Source: Funneliformis mosseae
Lineage: Eukaryota > Glomeromycota > Glomeromycetes > Glomerales > Glomeraceae
Length of the DNA stretch: 20,171 bases
Reading direction: 5' to 3'
Assembly (NCBI GenBank): GCA_910592005.1
Contig: CAJVPP010001408.1
Location: 1 to 20,171, forward strand
In this document: piece by piece, positions 8,290 to 19,378 of the stretch
Numbering within the stretch: position 1 is the first letter of the stretch
Layout of the letters: each line of letters begins with the position of its first letter
Position numbers and translations under genes: made by a program
The notes under the pieces: model-generated
Seen by the model: only the letters and a program-made list of their open reading frames with translations
Told to the model about the DNA's origin: nothing
Database searches by the model: none

Positions 8290-8763
8290 TATTATTTGTC
8301 ATTAATAATCTGATAATATAAAATACTTACGATTGTTAAAAATAACGATCAGTAAATTAAATAGCAACATAGTAGGTATGAACTTTGCAATGCTCACGTG
8401 TTTTTTAACGTTGATTTCAACATGTTTTAATTTATTTCCAAATAAAAACATCAATTTACCAATTTAGATCATGTTTTATTGTTAATATTTTCATGGCACG
8501 TGTGTTATAGGACCCTTTTTAGGCTTTTTTTTTTTTTTGTTCAATGAATTTACTATAAATAATTTATTAATATAAAAATTATGCTTTTAATACAATTTTT
8601 TTTTTTTTATACAAAAATTTAAAAATGAAATAATAATTTACATGTAATAAAAAAAAAATACAAAAAAATTTTTTTTTCTTTAGCCTCCTTTCGAAATAAT
8701 ATAAACCTTTTGAATTCTCAAATTCCCCCCCCCCCCAAAAAATTTACATTAATTCATAAAGTA
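8290..8763. other. A+T-rich spacer and presumed 3' UTR of the sulfate permease
   Basis: No gene was seen. It contains long T and A runs and a 12-base C homopolymer (8725-8736, a G-run in the permease transcript if transcribed). There is an AATAAA on the minus strand at 8563-8568, about 200 nt past the permease stop, which could serve as a polyadenylation signal. Two CACGTG hexamers (8395-8400 and 8497-8502) also lie here. Confidence 0.4.
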
Positions 8764-11214
8764 TCAATTTCCAGCAGCAGCCTCAATAGCTTCATCAAGA
8801 GTTAAATGAAAGAATCTTTTTGTTTTTTGAACCTTATGATTGGTTTCCTTTTCCCTAGCACCAATTTCTTCATCAGGTACTTTTTCAATGGCGGTAATCG
8901 TATCCCCACTATCAATAGCACTATTTATACTAATATTTGAATTACTATCTAAACTATCAAAACCACCAGCAATCAAGGATTCTTCAATATCTTCACCAAG
9001 TATATTTGCGAAATGAAATTCAACGGGTTGACCAGCGTATTTATTTAATTCCTTTCTCGTATCTAATAGAGCTTGTATACCCGTTGTATCAATGACACTG
9101 ACAGCCGCGAAATCAAATACTACCGCGTGTAACCTGGGTTTTTGTACTTTATTTGAATCATCAGAATCATTTGATATCTCCAATTCATTCCATGGTCTGT
9201 CACCTTTCTTTTTTTCTTGTATAAAAAAACTTTTCGTGTTTTTACGAGCATATTCAACGATTTGATCATCAACGTAACTCGCGTTTGGATATGTGAGTGA
9301 TTCATCAAATCTGAAGACTAGAACACCATCCGGTGGATTGTTTACGGATTTGAATGATGGATGACCGATTGGAACGTACGCATATCTTGGAACATTGTTT
9401 TTTGATTCCAAAGGTAAACGTCCCAATGCGTCGAATCTCGGTCGCGCCAATCTTATCAAGAGAACTAAAAGTGCAAGTCCGGTTGAAGCAAAGATACCAA
9501 TCTATCATATCAACATTACAAAAAAAGGAGGGGTTATTTAGAATCATTCCAAAGAGGCTCATAAAAAAAACGCTTGTAATTTAAAAGGGTACTCACATCA
9601 ACGGTGAAGAAAAATGTAAATAAGACGCCAACTACAAAGACCGCAAAGTCCCAAACTATGATAATCAAAGGAAAGGATTTATTAATATAATTTCAGATAG
9701 ACGCGCAAAAAAAGCGAATAAAGGATGAAAATATTTACATTCAATTCTCCAGAGTTGTTTAATATAAGAAGGACCGGATAATAAATCAAGTACGGCGTGT
9801 ATGATGACCGCGCTACAAAATCAATCAACCTTTCCTTTAATCAACTTTGAAACTATTATTATTATATACCGTTTCAAAGGATCACGTCAAATACTTACCA
9901 AAGGTTAGCATCTGGAATATAATAGAAAGCAGGCGTCAAGACAAAAAGGGCGAGGATCACAAGCAAACCGGAAAAGATGCCAGCGAGCGGAGTACGTACA
10001 CCAGATTTAGATTTAATGGCAGTACGAGAGAATGATCCTGTCGCAGGATATGCACCAACGAAAGATCCAATGGCATTTGTTGCTCCAATAGCAATAAGTT
10101 CTTGGCTTGGATTAACTGGAAAAAAAAAAAAAAAAAAATTAAATCAAATCAAAATAAAAAAAAAGGGAAGCTCTTTCCAAAAGTAATTAATTTACTTACT
10201 TTTATAATTGTTAATTCTTCCAAAACTTTTTGCTAGCGCAACGTGTTCTAAAATAAGAATCAATATTATAATCGGTAAATGAGGTGCAATTGTTTGAAGC
10301 ATGTCAGCACTGACAGGCGCGGTCCCGATATGTGAAAATCCGGAAGGAACCTTTTTCAAAATGCCGAAAGGACTTGTGGTTTTGCCGATATTAATCAGGT
10401 AAGAGATTAATGTTGCTATTATTACTACGGAAATGTTTCTAAGGATTCCTAGAAAGAAAAATGCCCTTTCAAAACGTGGCCAACGTTTCGCGGCAATTCT
10501 TACACCATATTTTATAGAATATAGATAAACAAGACTAAGAATTCCGACTACTGCATCGATTTTCGTTCTTCCCAAGGCACCGAGAGTTTTGCCTAATACA
10601 AGATATGCAGGTTCTTTGCTATCAATGTCCTTTATTCCTAATAGTTTGGCTATTTGCCCTATTGCGATTGTAAGAGCGGATCCGGTGGTGAAACCAGCAA
10701 TGACAGGACCGGGAATAAAATCAACGATGATACCAAGTCGTAGTAAACCAAGGATAAGGGAAAAGATTCCCGAAAATAAAGCAAATGAAGTGGCCAGTTC
10801 AACAGTTGTAAATGCCTCTGAGGATTTATGGATAGCATTGATTGCTTGACCGAGAAGTAATGACATCACGGCCGTAGGACCAATCGTGATGTCCTTGGAA
10901 GTTGCAAATAAAAAGTAGAGGGACACTCCCACAAATGATGAGTATAATCCGTATTCGGGACCTAATCCGACAACCTTTGCATAAGCCATCCCTTGTGGAA
11001 TAACTACAGCACCTGCCGTAAAACCGGCAATAATATCCCCTGATAACCATGTCAAATTATAGCGTCCTATCCACGTTGCGATTGGAAATAATGATTTTAC
11101 ATAATTTATCGAATATTTTGGAATATTATGATAAAAATCTTTAGCTTTATCTTGGAATTGAGGTCGTTTTTTGGTAAATAGATAAGGTGTGTTTTTCGTT
11201 ATGTCCGCCATCAT
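8764..11214 (-). CDS. SulP-family sulfate permease (H+/sulfate symporter) with STAS domain
   Basis: Five exons, 11214-10200, 10115-9899, 9812-9739, 9655-9597 and 9501-8764, are joined by four 83-95 nt introns with GTAAGT, GTAAGT, GTAAAT and GTGAGT donors and CAG/TAG acceptors. The phases agree throughout, giving 700 residues, somewhat shorter than yeast Sul1/Sul2. Translation starts at tandem ATGs (11214, 11211). The membrane core begins near residue 50. It carries the SulP signature PQGMAYAKVVGLGPEYGLYS (73-92), GPTAVMSLLLG (112-122) and, across exons 1-2, INPSQELIAIGATNAIGSFV with GAYPATGSFSRTA. The STAS domain (about 514-690) holds VVFDFAAVSVIDTTGIQAL (582-600), with an acidic Ser/Asp-rich insertion before it. 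The protein should sit in the plasma membrane and import sulfate for assimilation. Other SulP substrates (molybdate, bicarbonate) cannot be excluded. No lesion is visible; this is the only intact gene in the window. Confidence 0.93.
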
Positions 11215-11297
11215 TAAACTCAAATAAGAATAAAAAAAAACCTCAGAAATTTTCGTATTTAAAAAAAATTAATCCAAAGAAAGGTTTTAGAAAGACT

Positions 11298-11305
11298 TTT
11301 ATATA
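11298..11305 (-). promoter_or_regulatory. Possible TATA box of the sulfate permease
   Basis: TATATAAA on the minus strand lies about 85 bp upstream of the permease ATG, a reasonable distance. In DNA this A+T-rich such a match is expected often, so the call rests mostly on position. Confidence 0.35.
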
Positions 11306-11654
11306 AAACAATTAGTAAACACGTTAATCTAAAATTAGATTAAACACAAATATTGCACCATATCTGTTTCAATTCTCGTTATGAGCCACAAATAAACAAC
11401 TTTGATCTTGTTCGAATCTTGATCTGCAGTCAAGGCAATTGGACAATTCATTATAAATATTAGATTGTGAACAGGAATGATCATCATTTGATCAAGGGAT
11501 ATCCTGTTGATAATCTATTTAAACCCTTAATTTCAATCTATTAAATCATCATACAGTGTGTATTAAAGTTGTTTTGCTCCTCTCTGAAAAAGATTTTTAT
11601 AATATAGGAGGGACGCTTTGACTTTCAAACCATCTATAAAATTAGTGTGCATGA

Positions 11655-11661
11655 TCACGTG
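11655..11661 (+). promoter_or_regulatory. TCACGTG motif (Cbf1-type site) upstream of the permease
   Basis: TCACGTG is the core bound by Cbf1 upstream of sulfur-assimilation genes in yeast. It lies about 440 bp upstream of the permease ATG. CACGTG also occurs at 3703, 8395, 8497 and 14295 in this window, so alone it is weak evidence. The neighbouring CYS3-like decamer strengthens it. Confidence 0.4.
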
Positions 11662-11717
11662 TAAAATTTTAATCACTGAAAGATATATTTGTATGAGATC
11701 GGAAATATGATGAATGC

Positions 11718-11727
11718 ATGGTATCAT
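11718..11727. promoter_or_regulatory. CYS3/MetR-type decamer ATGGTATCAT upstream of the permease
   Basis: The decamer fits ATGRYRYCAT exactly. That is the palindromic consensus known for the Neurospora bZIP regulator CYS3, which activates sulfate permease and arylsulfatase genes under sulfur limitation. It lies about 505 bp upstream of the permease start and about 57 bp from the TCACGTG motif. Whether a CYS3 homologue in this organism uses the same site is inference. Confidence 0.45.
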
Positions 11728-11759
11728 TCATGCATGCATTCGATTATGCATGCATGAAT
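11726..11759. repeat. Perfect 14-bp-arm inverted repeat with 6-bp spacer
   Basis: ATTCATGCATGCAT (11726-11739) and ATGCATGCATGAAT (11746-11759) are exact reverse complements around TCGATT. The arms are built from alternating ATGC units, so each arm is also nearly self-complementary. It overlaps the end of the CYS3-like decamer by two bases. It could be a cruciform, a paired transcription-factor site or an expanded microsatellite. Confidence 0.85.
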
Positions 11760-11761
11760 AA

Positions 11762-13300
11762 TCAGAAATCTTAAGGTTATACAAACCGTCATTAAATGAA
11801 AGAAAATTTTAGCGCTTTTCCTGTTACCAAAAGAACGATCCTGTCCAGCTTTGCTTTAATGAAATTTACTTATCGTTCGTAGTTCAATCCTAATCATTAC
11901 CTTTTTCAAAAAAAAAAAAAAATAACATGGATCAGCAAAAATTTCTTGTATCATTATATTGAGCCACCGTTTCATTGATTAACCTTTTTTGACTAACGAT
12001 CGCACAGGGTTTATGTTACGCGGTTATACAGACAAGTTCTAGAGACCGCATATGATGTACGCGAAATTCCTGAACATAGGTTACATTGGCGTTAAACTTT
12101 TGGACTTTAATTCGCTTTCACAAAGGAAGAATCCGATCCTTGTTTGGCGTTTTTTTCCGACAAAAAAGATAATTATGGGAATTTACGGATACTTTTATTG
12201 TGACATTAAATAAATTTACACACGCATTGTTTGTTACTTTTAATAAAAACAAACCGAATTCAACACGTTGACTCGATTACGTTATATGATTTGCTTTAAC
12301 AAAAGTTACATGATTTTAACGACCTCATTAACGTGATTACGACTTTGTCATGGTAAGATCCGCTTTACGAGTGTTAACTTAATCTTTAGGAGAAGAGATA
12401 TGGGTTCATTTATTATAGAGGGCGTACGTGTCAAAACTAACAGCCGTCCATAATAGGCCTAAACTTAAAATATATCCATCATTTTCACCAATTTTTTTAT
12501 CCTTGTATGTTCCCTTTTTTTTTGTTTTTGTTTCCTTAAAAAGGCCAAATATATTATAGATTAAGTAATTCTAGAACCATCATCAGATTGAATGAATATT
12601 GACACGACAACTAATGAGATTTCTAATAGGTAAATTGGGAGGTCTCATGATATTCGAATGGTGTAATACAAGATTTCAAGCCACTTGGTAATGTATATTC
12701 GATTGAATTTTTTATTTATACATTGATTTTCCATCAGGGAGTTAAAGGTATAAATCTACCAATAGCATGTAATTATTGTTTCGAGATAAAAACTGTTGTA
12801 TAAAGAAAAGTAAGGATTTTCTCAACAAAGCAAACAAGATCAATTATTTAACAAAACATCGAGATTTCTTTTTTTTTTTTTTTGTTTGGTAATTTTGATT
12901 AGGTAATGCAATTTTATTTAACAAAGCACTTCAACGTTTTTTTATGCCAAATTCTTTGTGTGAATTGACACGAGTCGTCTGTAACTCTTTCTTCATTAAA
13001 AAGATTATCGTCGCCCATTCACTTAATATATTTTTAATGGTTTATGATCAATAAAATCATTTTTTGTAATCTCGTGAAACAATTCGGCATCGGCTTAATG
13101 ATGTTCCAATTTCGGCTGATTGACTTTATGCTTAATCTAAAATTAGCACACGAATATTCTAGATAACTTTTTTATTCTAATTTTGTAATTTTGTGTAGTG
13201 TTTAAAACAAACAAAAGAACGATACTCTTCTTTTTTTACATCTCAACGTTTAAGATACCACCAATTTGTTTTGAAGGTATTTGTTTGGAAAGAATTCTTA
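11762..13300. other. Non-coding A+T-rich region upstream of the permease
   Basis: No convincing gene, tRNA or long repeat was seen on either strand. It has many homopolymer A/T runs and several short ORFs without coding character. CpG dinucleotides are present here, unlike the block after 14.6 kb. Confidence 0.5.
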
Positions 13301-13343
13301 TTCTGAAAACAGAGCGCAAATTTAAGGTTTTTTTTTTTTTTTT

Positions 13344-13520
13344 CGAGAAAGGTTGGATCTGCAATAGCTGCAGAATTACATAATGGCGTTTTAATTATGG
13401 ACGTATTGATTGCAGGGCATTTGAAATTTCCTTTTTTGAAATTTCCTCTCTATGTAGATCTAAAGAAATCCTTTAATTTGGGATTATTAAATTGGTCGAC
13501 CACTTTAACCGCCGATTAAC
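13344..13520 (+). pseudogene. Possible peroxiredoxin-like (AhpC/TSA-type) relic
   Basis: One frame reads VGSAIAAELHNGVLIMDVLI, then FPFLKFPLYVDLKKSFN and LNWSTTLTAD before a TAA at about 13518. The 'P.YVD....F...L' segment resembles the middle of thioredoxin-fold peroxiredoxin-like proteins of the PRXL2/AAED1 kind. No cysteine motif, start codon or flanking domain was found. It could be a decayed fragment or a coincidence. Confidence 0.25.
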
Positions 13521-14607
13521 AAACAATAATCAAATCCATAATTGCAGCCTATACTATGGATATCTTTATGTAAAATCTCCGATTTAATTTTTGTAACAAT
13601 GATCAATTTATATTAAAAAAAAAAAAAAAAAAGGACTTTTTGGACGTGAGTTTTTTTTTGAATCCATCCGTTTCCAAACTTTATTTCATAGCTGAAATTG
13701 ACATATCTCCCTTTCTAATAAAACATGCACATATTCTTAATTCGATTGAAAAAGCACAAACAAATTTGGGTCAATTTGAAAGCATTCATTGCGAAACAAT
13801 TAATCTCGTAACAATTGTTCTTATGATTCACATTTTTGTGGTCACTTTATTTGAATTATCACATTTATGATTAAACTTTACGAAATAATTTGGAATTATC
13901 TTTAAAGCATACTTTCACCGAGAAGTGAAAAATCTCCAATTTCAAGCGAAATAAATTAGATATTTATTTTATAAAGTCTTTTGGCGAAAATCATTTTTTA
14001 GCAATTTTTTGTATTGCTTGATAGTTTCTGCTGCAAAGCACTCACAATGTTTGCTCACGGATGTTTTTTCAGAAAACGAAATGAAGCAGCTAGTAATACG
14101 GCATAAGCTATATAATTAAGGTATCGTTAAAAAATAAAAAAAAATATGATTTCATCATTTGTATGAATGAAACGTGATTTTTTTGCGAAAGATTTTAAAA
14201 TTAGGAAATAATTACCATTTCTATATAATTTATATCTATATTTCTTCCACAAAACATCTCTTGCCACCAACTTAATAAGTGTTCCGTTGCTCGTCACGTG
14301 ATCAATTAGCTACCCGAACGACGACATGATTTAAATATCGTCAAGAAAATTTATCCCTTACTTAAAATCTCTCACCGAATTATTTCAAATTTTCAATATT
14401 TTAATCACCATTTTCGGTTGGTTGGTTAACAGCCATGAAAAATTTAATACATACGCCAATAAATAGTGGGTGTTACACAAACCTGTATAGTATGGTTTTA
14501 GAACAACTTTTTTTAATGTATGTAAGGTATATTTTTTCATAACAAATAGTCCAATACTTACGAAGAATTTCGTCAATTCGATGTCGTCATTATTTACATA
14601 ATAAACG
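13521..14607. other. Non-coding A+T-rich stretch
   Basis: No gene is supported. An ORF at 13640-13870 (plus) has ordinary-looking residues but no recognisable family and starts inside a T-run. One palindromic TCACGTGA lies at 14294-14301. CpG dinucleotides persist up to 14606-14607 and then stop. Confidence 0.4.
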
Positions 14608-14900
14608 TCATTGTATATTTGTTTATTTGGTAATTCATAAATTCTTTTCAGTTTACATGTATGTTGTGATTTTAAATTTATTTGTTAGAAATCTTATTAT
14701 TTATAAAATAATTTTTGTTAATTTACATATTTTATATATAAATCCTTTTAAACATGCTTCATTAATATGAGATTTCTTAAATCAAATTTCAGTTCTTAAT
14801 GCTATTAATTAAAAATAAAAGTTAATTAAATAATTATTTAATAAGTAAATAATAATTATCTTTTTCTTCATGTTATTATACAATAAATAAAATTACAAGA

Positions 14901-14933
14901 TTAGCTGAATTGCAGATCAGCTAAAACTGATCT
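14901..14933. repeat. Overlapping inverted repeats (hairpin-forming) followed by a T-run
   Basis: TTAGCTGA (14901-14908) pairs with TCAGCTAA (14917-14924). AGATCAG (14914-14920) pairs with CTGATCT (14927-14933), followed by TTTTT. The two pairings are mutually exclusive. This may be the remnant of a small transposon end; no function is evident. Confidence 0.5.
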
Positions 14934-15634
14934 TTTTTGTAAATAAATTTTCATAATTATTAATTACATTTACTTGATTTATATAGTAAATATTTCTACT
15001 TTTCTATAATTATTTAATCTTTTATTAAAACTTATAAATTCTCTATCTTTTTATTTTTAAAATTATGATCTAAATTAATAAATATTTATCACATTTTAAT
15101 CTAGTAGTATAATAAAATACTTTGTTTTAATAATTATTCAGGTATTAATCTATTCATAAATTTATAAAATAATACTTATTTAATTTCTGTAAAATTTAAT
15201 CTATCAAAACTTTTTATTTTACTATACTTAATATTTAACTTTTTTTATATTTAACTAATTATTAAATTAATATATCTATATTGCTAATCTTTTCAATTTT
15301 TTCTAAAAATTTTATCTGATATAAAGATATTTTTTTTATTTAATTTAATTATTTAATAAAATTGATATTTTTAATTTTTTTAAAAAAAAGTAAATAAAAA
15401 TCAAAACCAATTTTATTGAATTTTATATATATTAAATTCTTTTTATTTGATCTAATAAATTTATCAAATTCAATATAAAAATAAAAAAAAATTATAAAAT
15501 TAAATATATAGTATATAATAAAAAAAAAAATTAAATTTATATTATTTTTAAAAAAATATAATCAGAATATCTGAATGATAATACTTTTATTAGATTTTTA
15601 TAAAAAATATATTTATAAAAATAATAAATTTTAT

Positions 15635-15796
15635 ATATAGACTTTTTGCAATAAAAAAGAAAACTACTAAAAAAATTTTTTTTTTGCTTTATAAGCTAAA
15701 TATTATTTTTTTAATAAAATAAGTTCAGATTTAATATTAACTCAAAAAAATTTTTTTTTGGTAATTTACTCCCTTTCTATTGTAAAGAGCCCATAT
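15635..15796. mobile_element. MITE copy 1 (~162 bp, ~35-bp terminal inverted repeats)
   Basis: The left end reads ATATAGACTTTTTGCAATAA and continues to ACTACTAAAAAAA. The right end, reverse-complemented, reads ATATGGGCTCTTTACAATAG and continues to AATTACCAAAAAAA, so the element is bounded by matching inverted termini. Its interior shares the core TTTATAAGCTAAATATTATT with copy 2. No open frame is present, so it is non-autonomous. Differences between the arms are mostly A/G or C/T. The target duplication is obscured by A/T-rich flanks. Confidence 0.75.
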
Positions 15797-16463
15797 ATTT
15801 TATATATTTTTATCATAATTTTATATATTTTATAAGAAATTATTTTTGCAAATTTTTAATATTATAAAAATTTAAAAATACAAATAATTATAATTAATAA
15901 GAATCATTAAATTGCTAAATTATATTATATATAGATAAATATATAAATATTAAAAAAGTTAGTTAAATAAATCAATAATATATAATATAAAAATTTTTAA
16001 GATTATAATTATTAAAAATAATTAAATATATATTATTTATTTTTTAATATTTTAAATAAAATAATCAAAATTTTATTTAATATAAATTGTTAAAAAAATA
16101 TCATTTATTAGTTCAGTTTAATATAAAATAATTAAGAATTTATAGTATATAAATTAGTTCTTTCTATTAATTGTAAACTTTTTTACATTATTTTTTTTTT
16201 TAATTTTTATTATTTTAATGAAATATTAATTTTAATAATGAAAGTTTAATTTTTATAAAAATAAATTAAAAGAAAATTTATAGTAAATAAGCAGATAAAT
16301 TTGCTTGTAAATCCTTATAATTTAATAGGTAAATTTTTTTAATACTCTTATAATATATTTTATAATTTTTATTTTAAAGGTTTTGTTTTTTAAGATAAAC
16401 TTTTATTTTAAATAGTTTAAAAAATAGTTTTAAAACTAATTGCAAATAGTAATAATAAGTATT

Positions 16464-16626
16464 ATATGGATTCTTTGCAATAGAAAGGGAGGAAACTACT
16501 AAAAAAATTTTTTTTTACTTTATAAGCTAAATATTATTTTTTTAACAAAATAAGTCCAGATTTAATGTTAACTCAAAAAATATTTTTTTGGTAGTTTACT
16601 TCCTTTATATTGCAAAAAGCCCATAT
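16464..16626. mobile_element. MITE copy 2 (~163 bp), same orientation as copy 1
   Basis: The left end is ATATGGATTCTTTGCAATAG then AAAGGGAGGAAACTACT. The right end, reverse-complemented, is ATATGGGCTTTTTGCAATAT then AAAGGAAGTAAACTACC. It aligns with copy 1 over its whole length, including TTTATAAGCTAAATATTATT and the CAGATTTAAT.TTAACTCAAA segment. The sharp ends of both copies in unrelated flanks, about 830 bp apart, define the element. The autonomous partner is not in the window. Confidence 0.78.
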
Positions 16627-19378
16627 GTATGTAATAATTATAATATTATCTTTTAATATATCTATAGTTAATATTAAAATTAAAAAGTTAGTTATAGAAA
16701 ATATTTAATTTATATATGTTTTAAATATAAATTTTCATAATTTTATATATACTTATATTTTAATTAACTCTTATTAATATATTTATAACTATTACTAGAT
16801 AATGAAAATTATTAGAATATTTGAAGTATCTTATGTTTATGTTCAGTTATATAATTATTATTACAAGTTATTATAAAAGTTTATTATTATTAAATTCTTA
16901 TCAAGATATAAATAGTTTATGAATTTTTAATTTGAATTGTTATATAATAATTTATGTAGATAAAAATATTTTAATGATATCTAATAAGTGATGAGTTCTT
17001 ATATTTTTTATTAATTTTTAATCAATATTAAATTAAAATCTTAGAATTTTAAATTTATAATAATTTTTCTCATTCAAAATTATATATTATGCTAATAATA
17101 TTTAATAAAAATTTAGATTAAATTCTCTGATAAATTACTAACATAGTTTCACTTTAAGGTTTAAAATTTTCTAACTATTTTATTTAAAATCTAAATTTTT
17201 TTAAACTAATTTATTTGAATCATTAGTATTTAACTCAATTTTATATTTTTAATTATATTATTTTTTTATTGAATAATTTTATGATTATATATTATATATA
17301 TATTTATGTATAATTTGTATATATATTATATTTAAAAAAATATTTAATTAAGATTTTCTTAAATTTCTCAAAATTAGTTAATTAAATTTTTTTTATAAAC
17401 TCACTGATTTTGATGAAAATATATATATATTTTTTTTAGTTTTAATATATAATAATATAAATAATTCTAATTTTATATTTTTAAAATTGTATAATTCAAT
17501 ATTAGAAAATATCACAAATTAAATAAATTTAAATATATATAATTAATTAAATTATAAATTATTTGAAGAACTTATTAAATTATTGCATATCTTTTAAAAT
17601 ATCAAAAAGTATTGATATAAGTACAATTGCTTGATATGTTAATATTAAAAATAGATCAAGTGCTAAATACTAAAAACTACTTTTAATAAATAATAAATAT
17701 TGTATACTAAAAAATATATCAAATAGAATTAAGTATTAAGAATAATCTACAGAATATTAATTAAATAAATATTTTACTATTAATTAAATTGTTTTATTTA
17801 AATATATAATAAAATAAATTTTCATATTAAAAAAATTATTTATTATATCATTTGATATTATTATCTTTCTTTTATTGACTATATTATATTTCCTTCTTTT
17901 TCATTTTTTATATATATTTTGGGAACTTAAAAATATTTTAATTGTAAAAAATCTGTTTTTTACATATAGTTTTAAATATAATATATTTTGATTTTGATCA
18001 ACATTATATAATTTTACTTAAAGGTAATAAATAACAAAGTATAATAAATAAATTTACTCTAAAAAAATTATTAATTAGTAAAAAAGTATATGTAATTAAA
18101 GTAGTTATTAATTTTTTCTATTTAAAATATAAAAAATAAATTTTTAATTTAAAATTCTTAAATATCAATAATTTAATAAATTAAATTACTAAATTTATTT
18201 GCTTATATTTATTTTTTTATGTTAATCTATTTTTTATATTAGTAAATATATGACTTAATTTATTATATTTATTTGAAATAAAATTCTTTATTTTACTGAA
18301 TATTTCTTTTATAATAAGTTTGAGATATATTTATATAATAAATATTTATATTAATTATATTATTAATTTAATATAAAAATAAATTAGTAAATTTTATATT
18401 AGTATTAAGAAATTGAAACTATTGTTAAATCTGAAGTGATTTTATTATTTTACAAAAAAATTAACATCTACTAATAAAGTAATTTATCATTAAAAGTAAA
18501 CACAATAATAAAATATATAATTAAACTAAATTTTTTTTGTTTCAGTATTCTAATATAATTTTAATAAAGATTATTAAATCTAATTGTTAATAAAATTATG
18601 TTAAAATACAAGTATATTTTATTGAATAGTATATTTATTTGATAATAGTTATATTGTAATAAAACTAAAATCCTATTATTTAATTTTAAAATAGTAGAAA
18701 GTTAGTTAATTAAACTAAATTAATAATAAAGTTTCTGATTTATATTTTATATAAAATGAAAATTTCTAGCTAAAAAAGACTAGAAAATGTTTTTAATTAA
18801 TAATTTAAAATGTTATATTATTTGTAAGTTTTAATTAACTTATAATATTAAAATTTGTTTTAATTAAATTAAATTGTTAAATCTTTTTAGTAATTAATCA
18901 AACTTTCAAGTTCTTAAATTAAAAAATTTGATTTTATTTAAATTTAGAATTAAAATAATAATTAAAATCTTTTAATAATTTAATAAAATAAAGTATAAGT
19001 TATGCTAAGGTTTATTTTAAAACAAATAATAAATATAAAAAAATCTAATTAAATAATATATTCTGATATTTAAAATCCTGATAGTTCAGAATTTTAATTC
19101 TAAAATCCTATATATTTAAAATTTTAATAATCTTCAATCCTGAATGAATATAATTTTGATTATTAAAATTTTGATATTATATAATTCTGATCAAAATAAA
19201 AAAAATTATGAGGTAAAAAAATCAAAAAAAATGATATATATAATTTTATATAATTATTTTACCTTTAAGCTTATCTATTGATTAAAATAAAAAATTCTTT
19301 TATGAATTTTTTTGTTTTTATTATTATTACAGTACAATTATTTTAAAAATTTTTACATAAAAATCTCTTATAAAATAA

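Noticed and set aside
10589..10849. Plus-strand ORF inside the sulfate permease
   Set aside because: It is the complement of permease exon 1 with no coding features of its own.
11405..11425. GTTCGAATC resembling a tRNA T-loop
   Set aside because: The bases on either side are not complementary, and no cloverleaf could be drawn.
13640..13870. 76-codon plus-strand ORF
   Set aside because: No family is recognised, it begins in a T-run, and there is no splice or promoter support; kept only as a remark.
14385..14576. 63-codon minus-strand ORF
   Set aside because: Low-complexity hydrophobic composition in A+T-rich DNA, with no neighbours or motifs.
14608..19378. Mitochondrial DNA or endobacterial (Mollicutes-like) insert as the source of the A+T-rich block
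   Set aside because: No mitochondrial or bacterial gene, rRNA or tRNA is visible, and the block ends in a fungal-type FLYWCH/MULE transposase and holds paired MITEs, which favours a nuclear repeat compartment.
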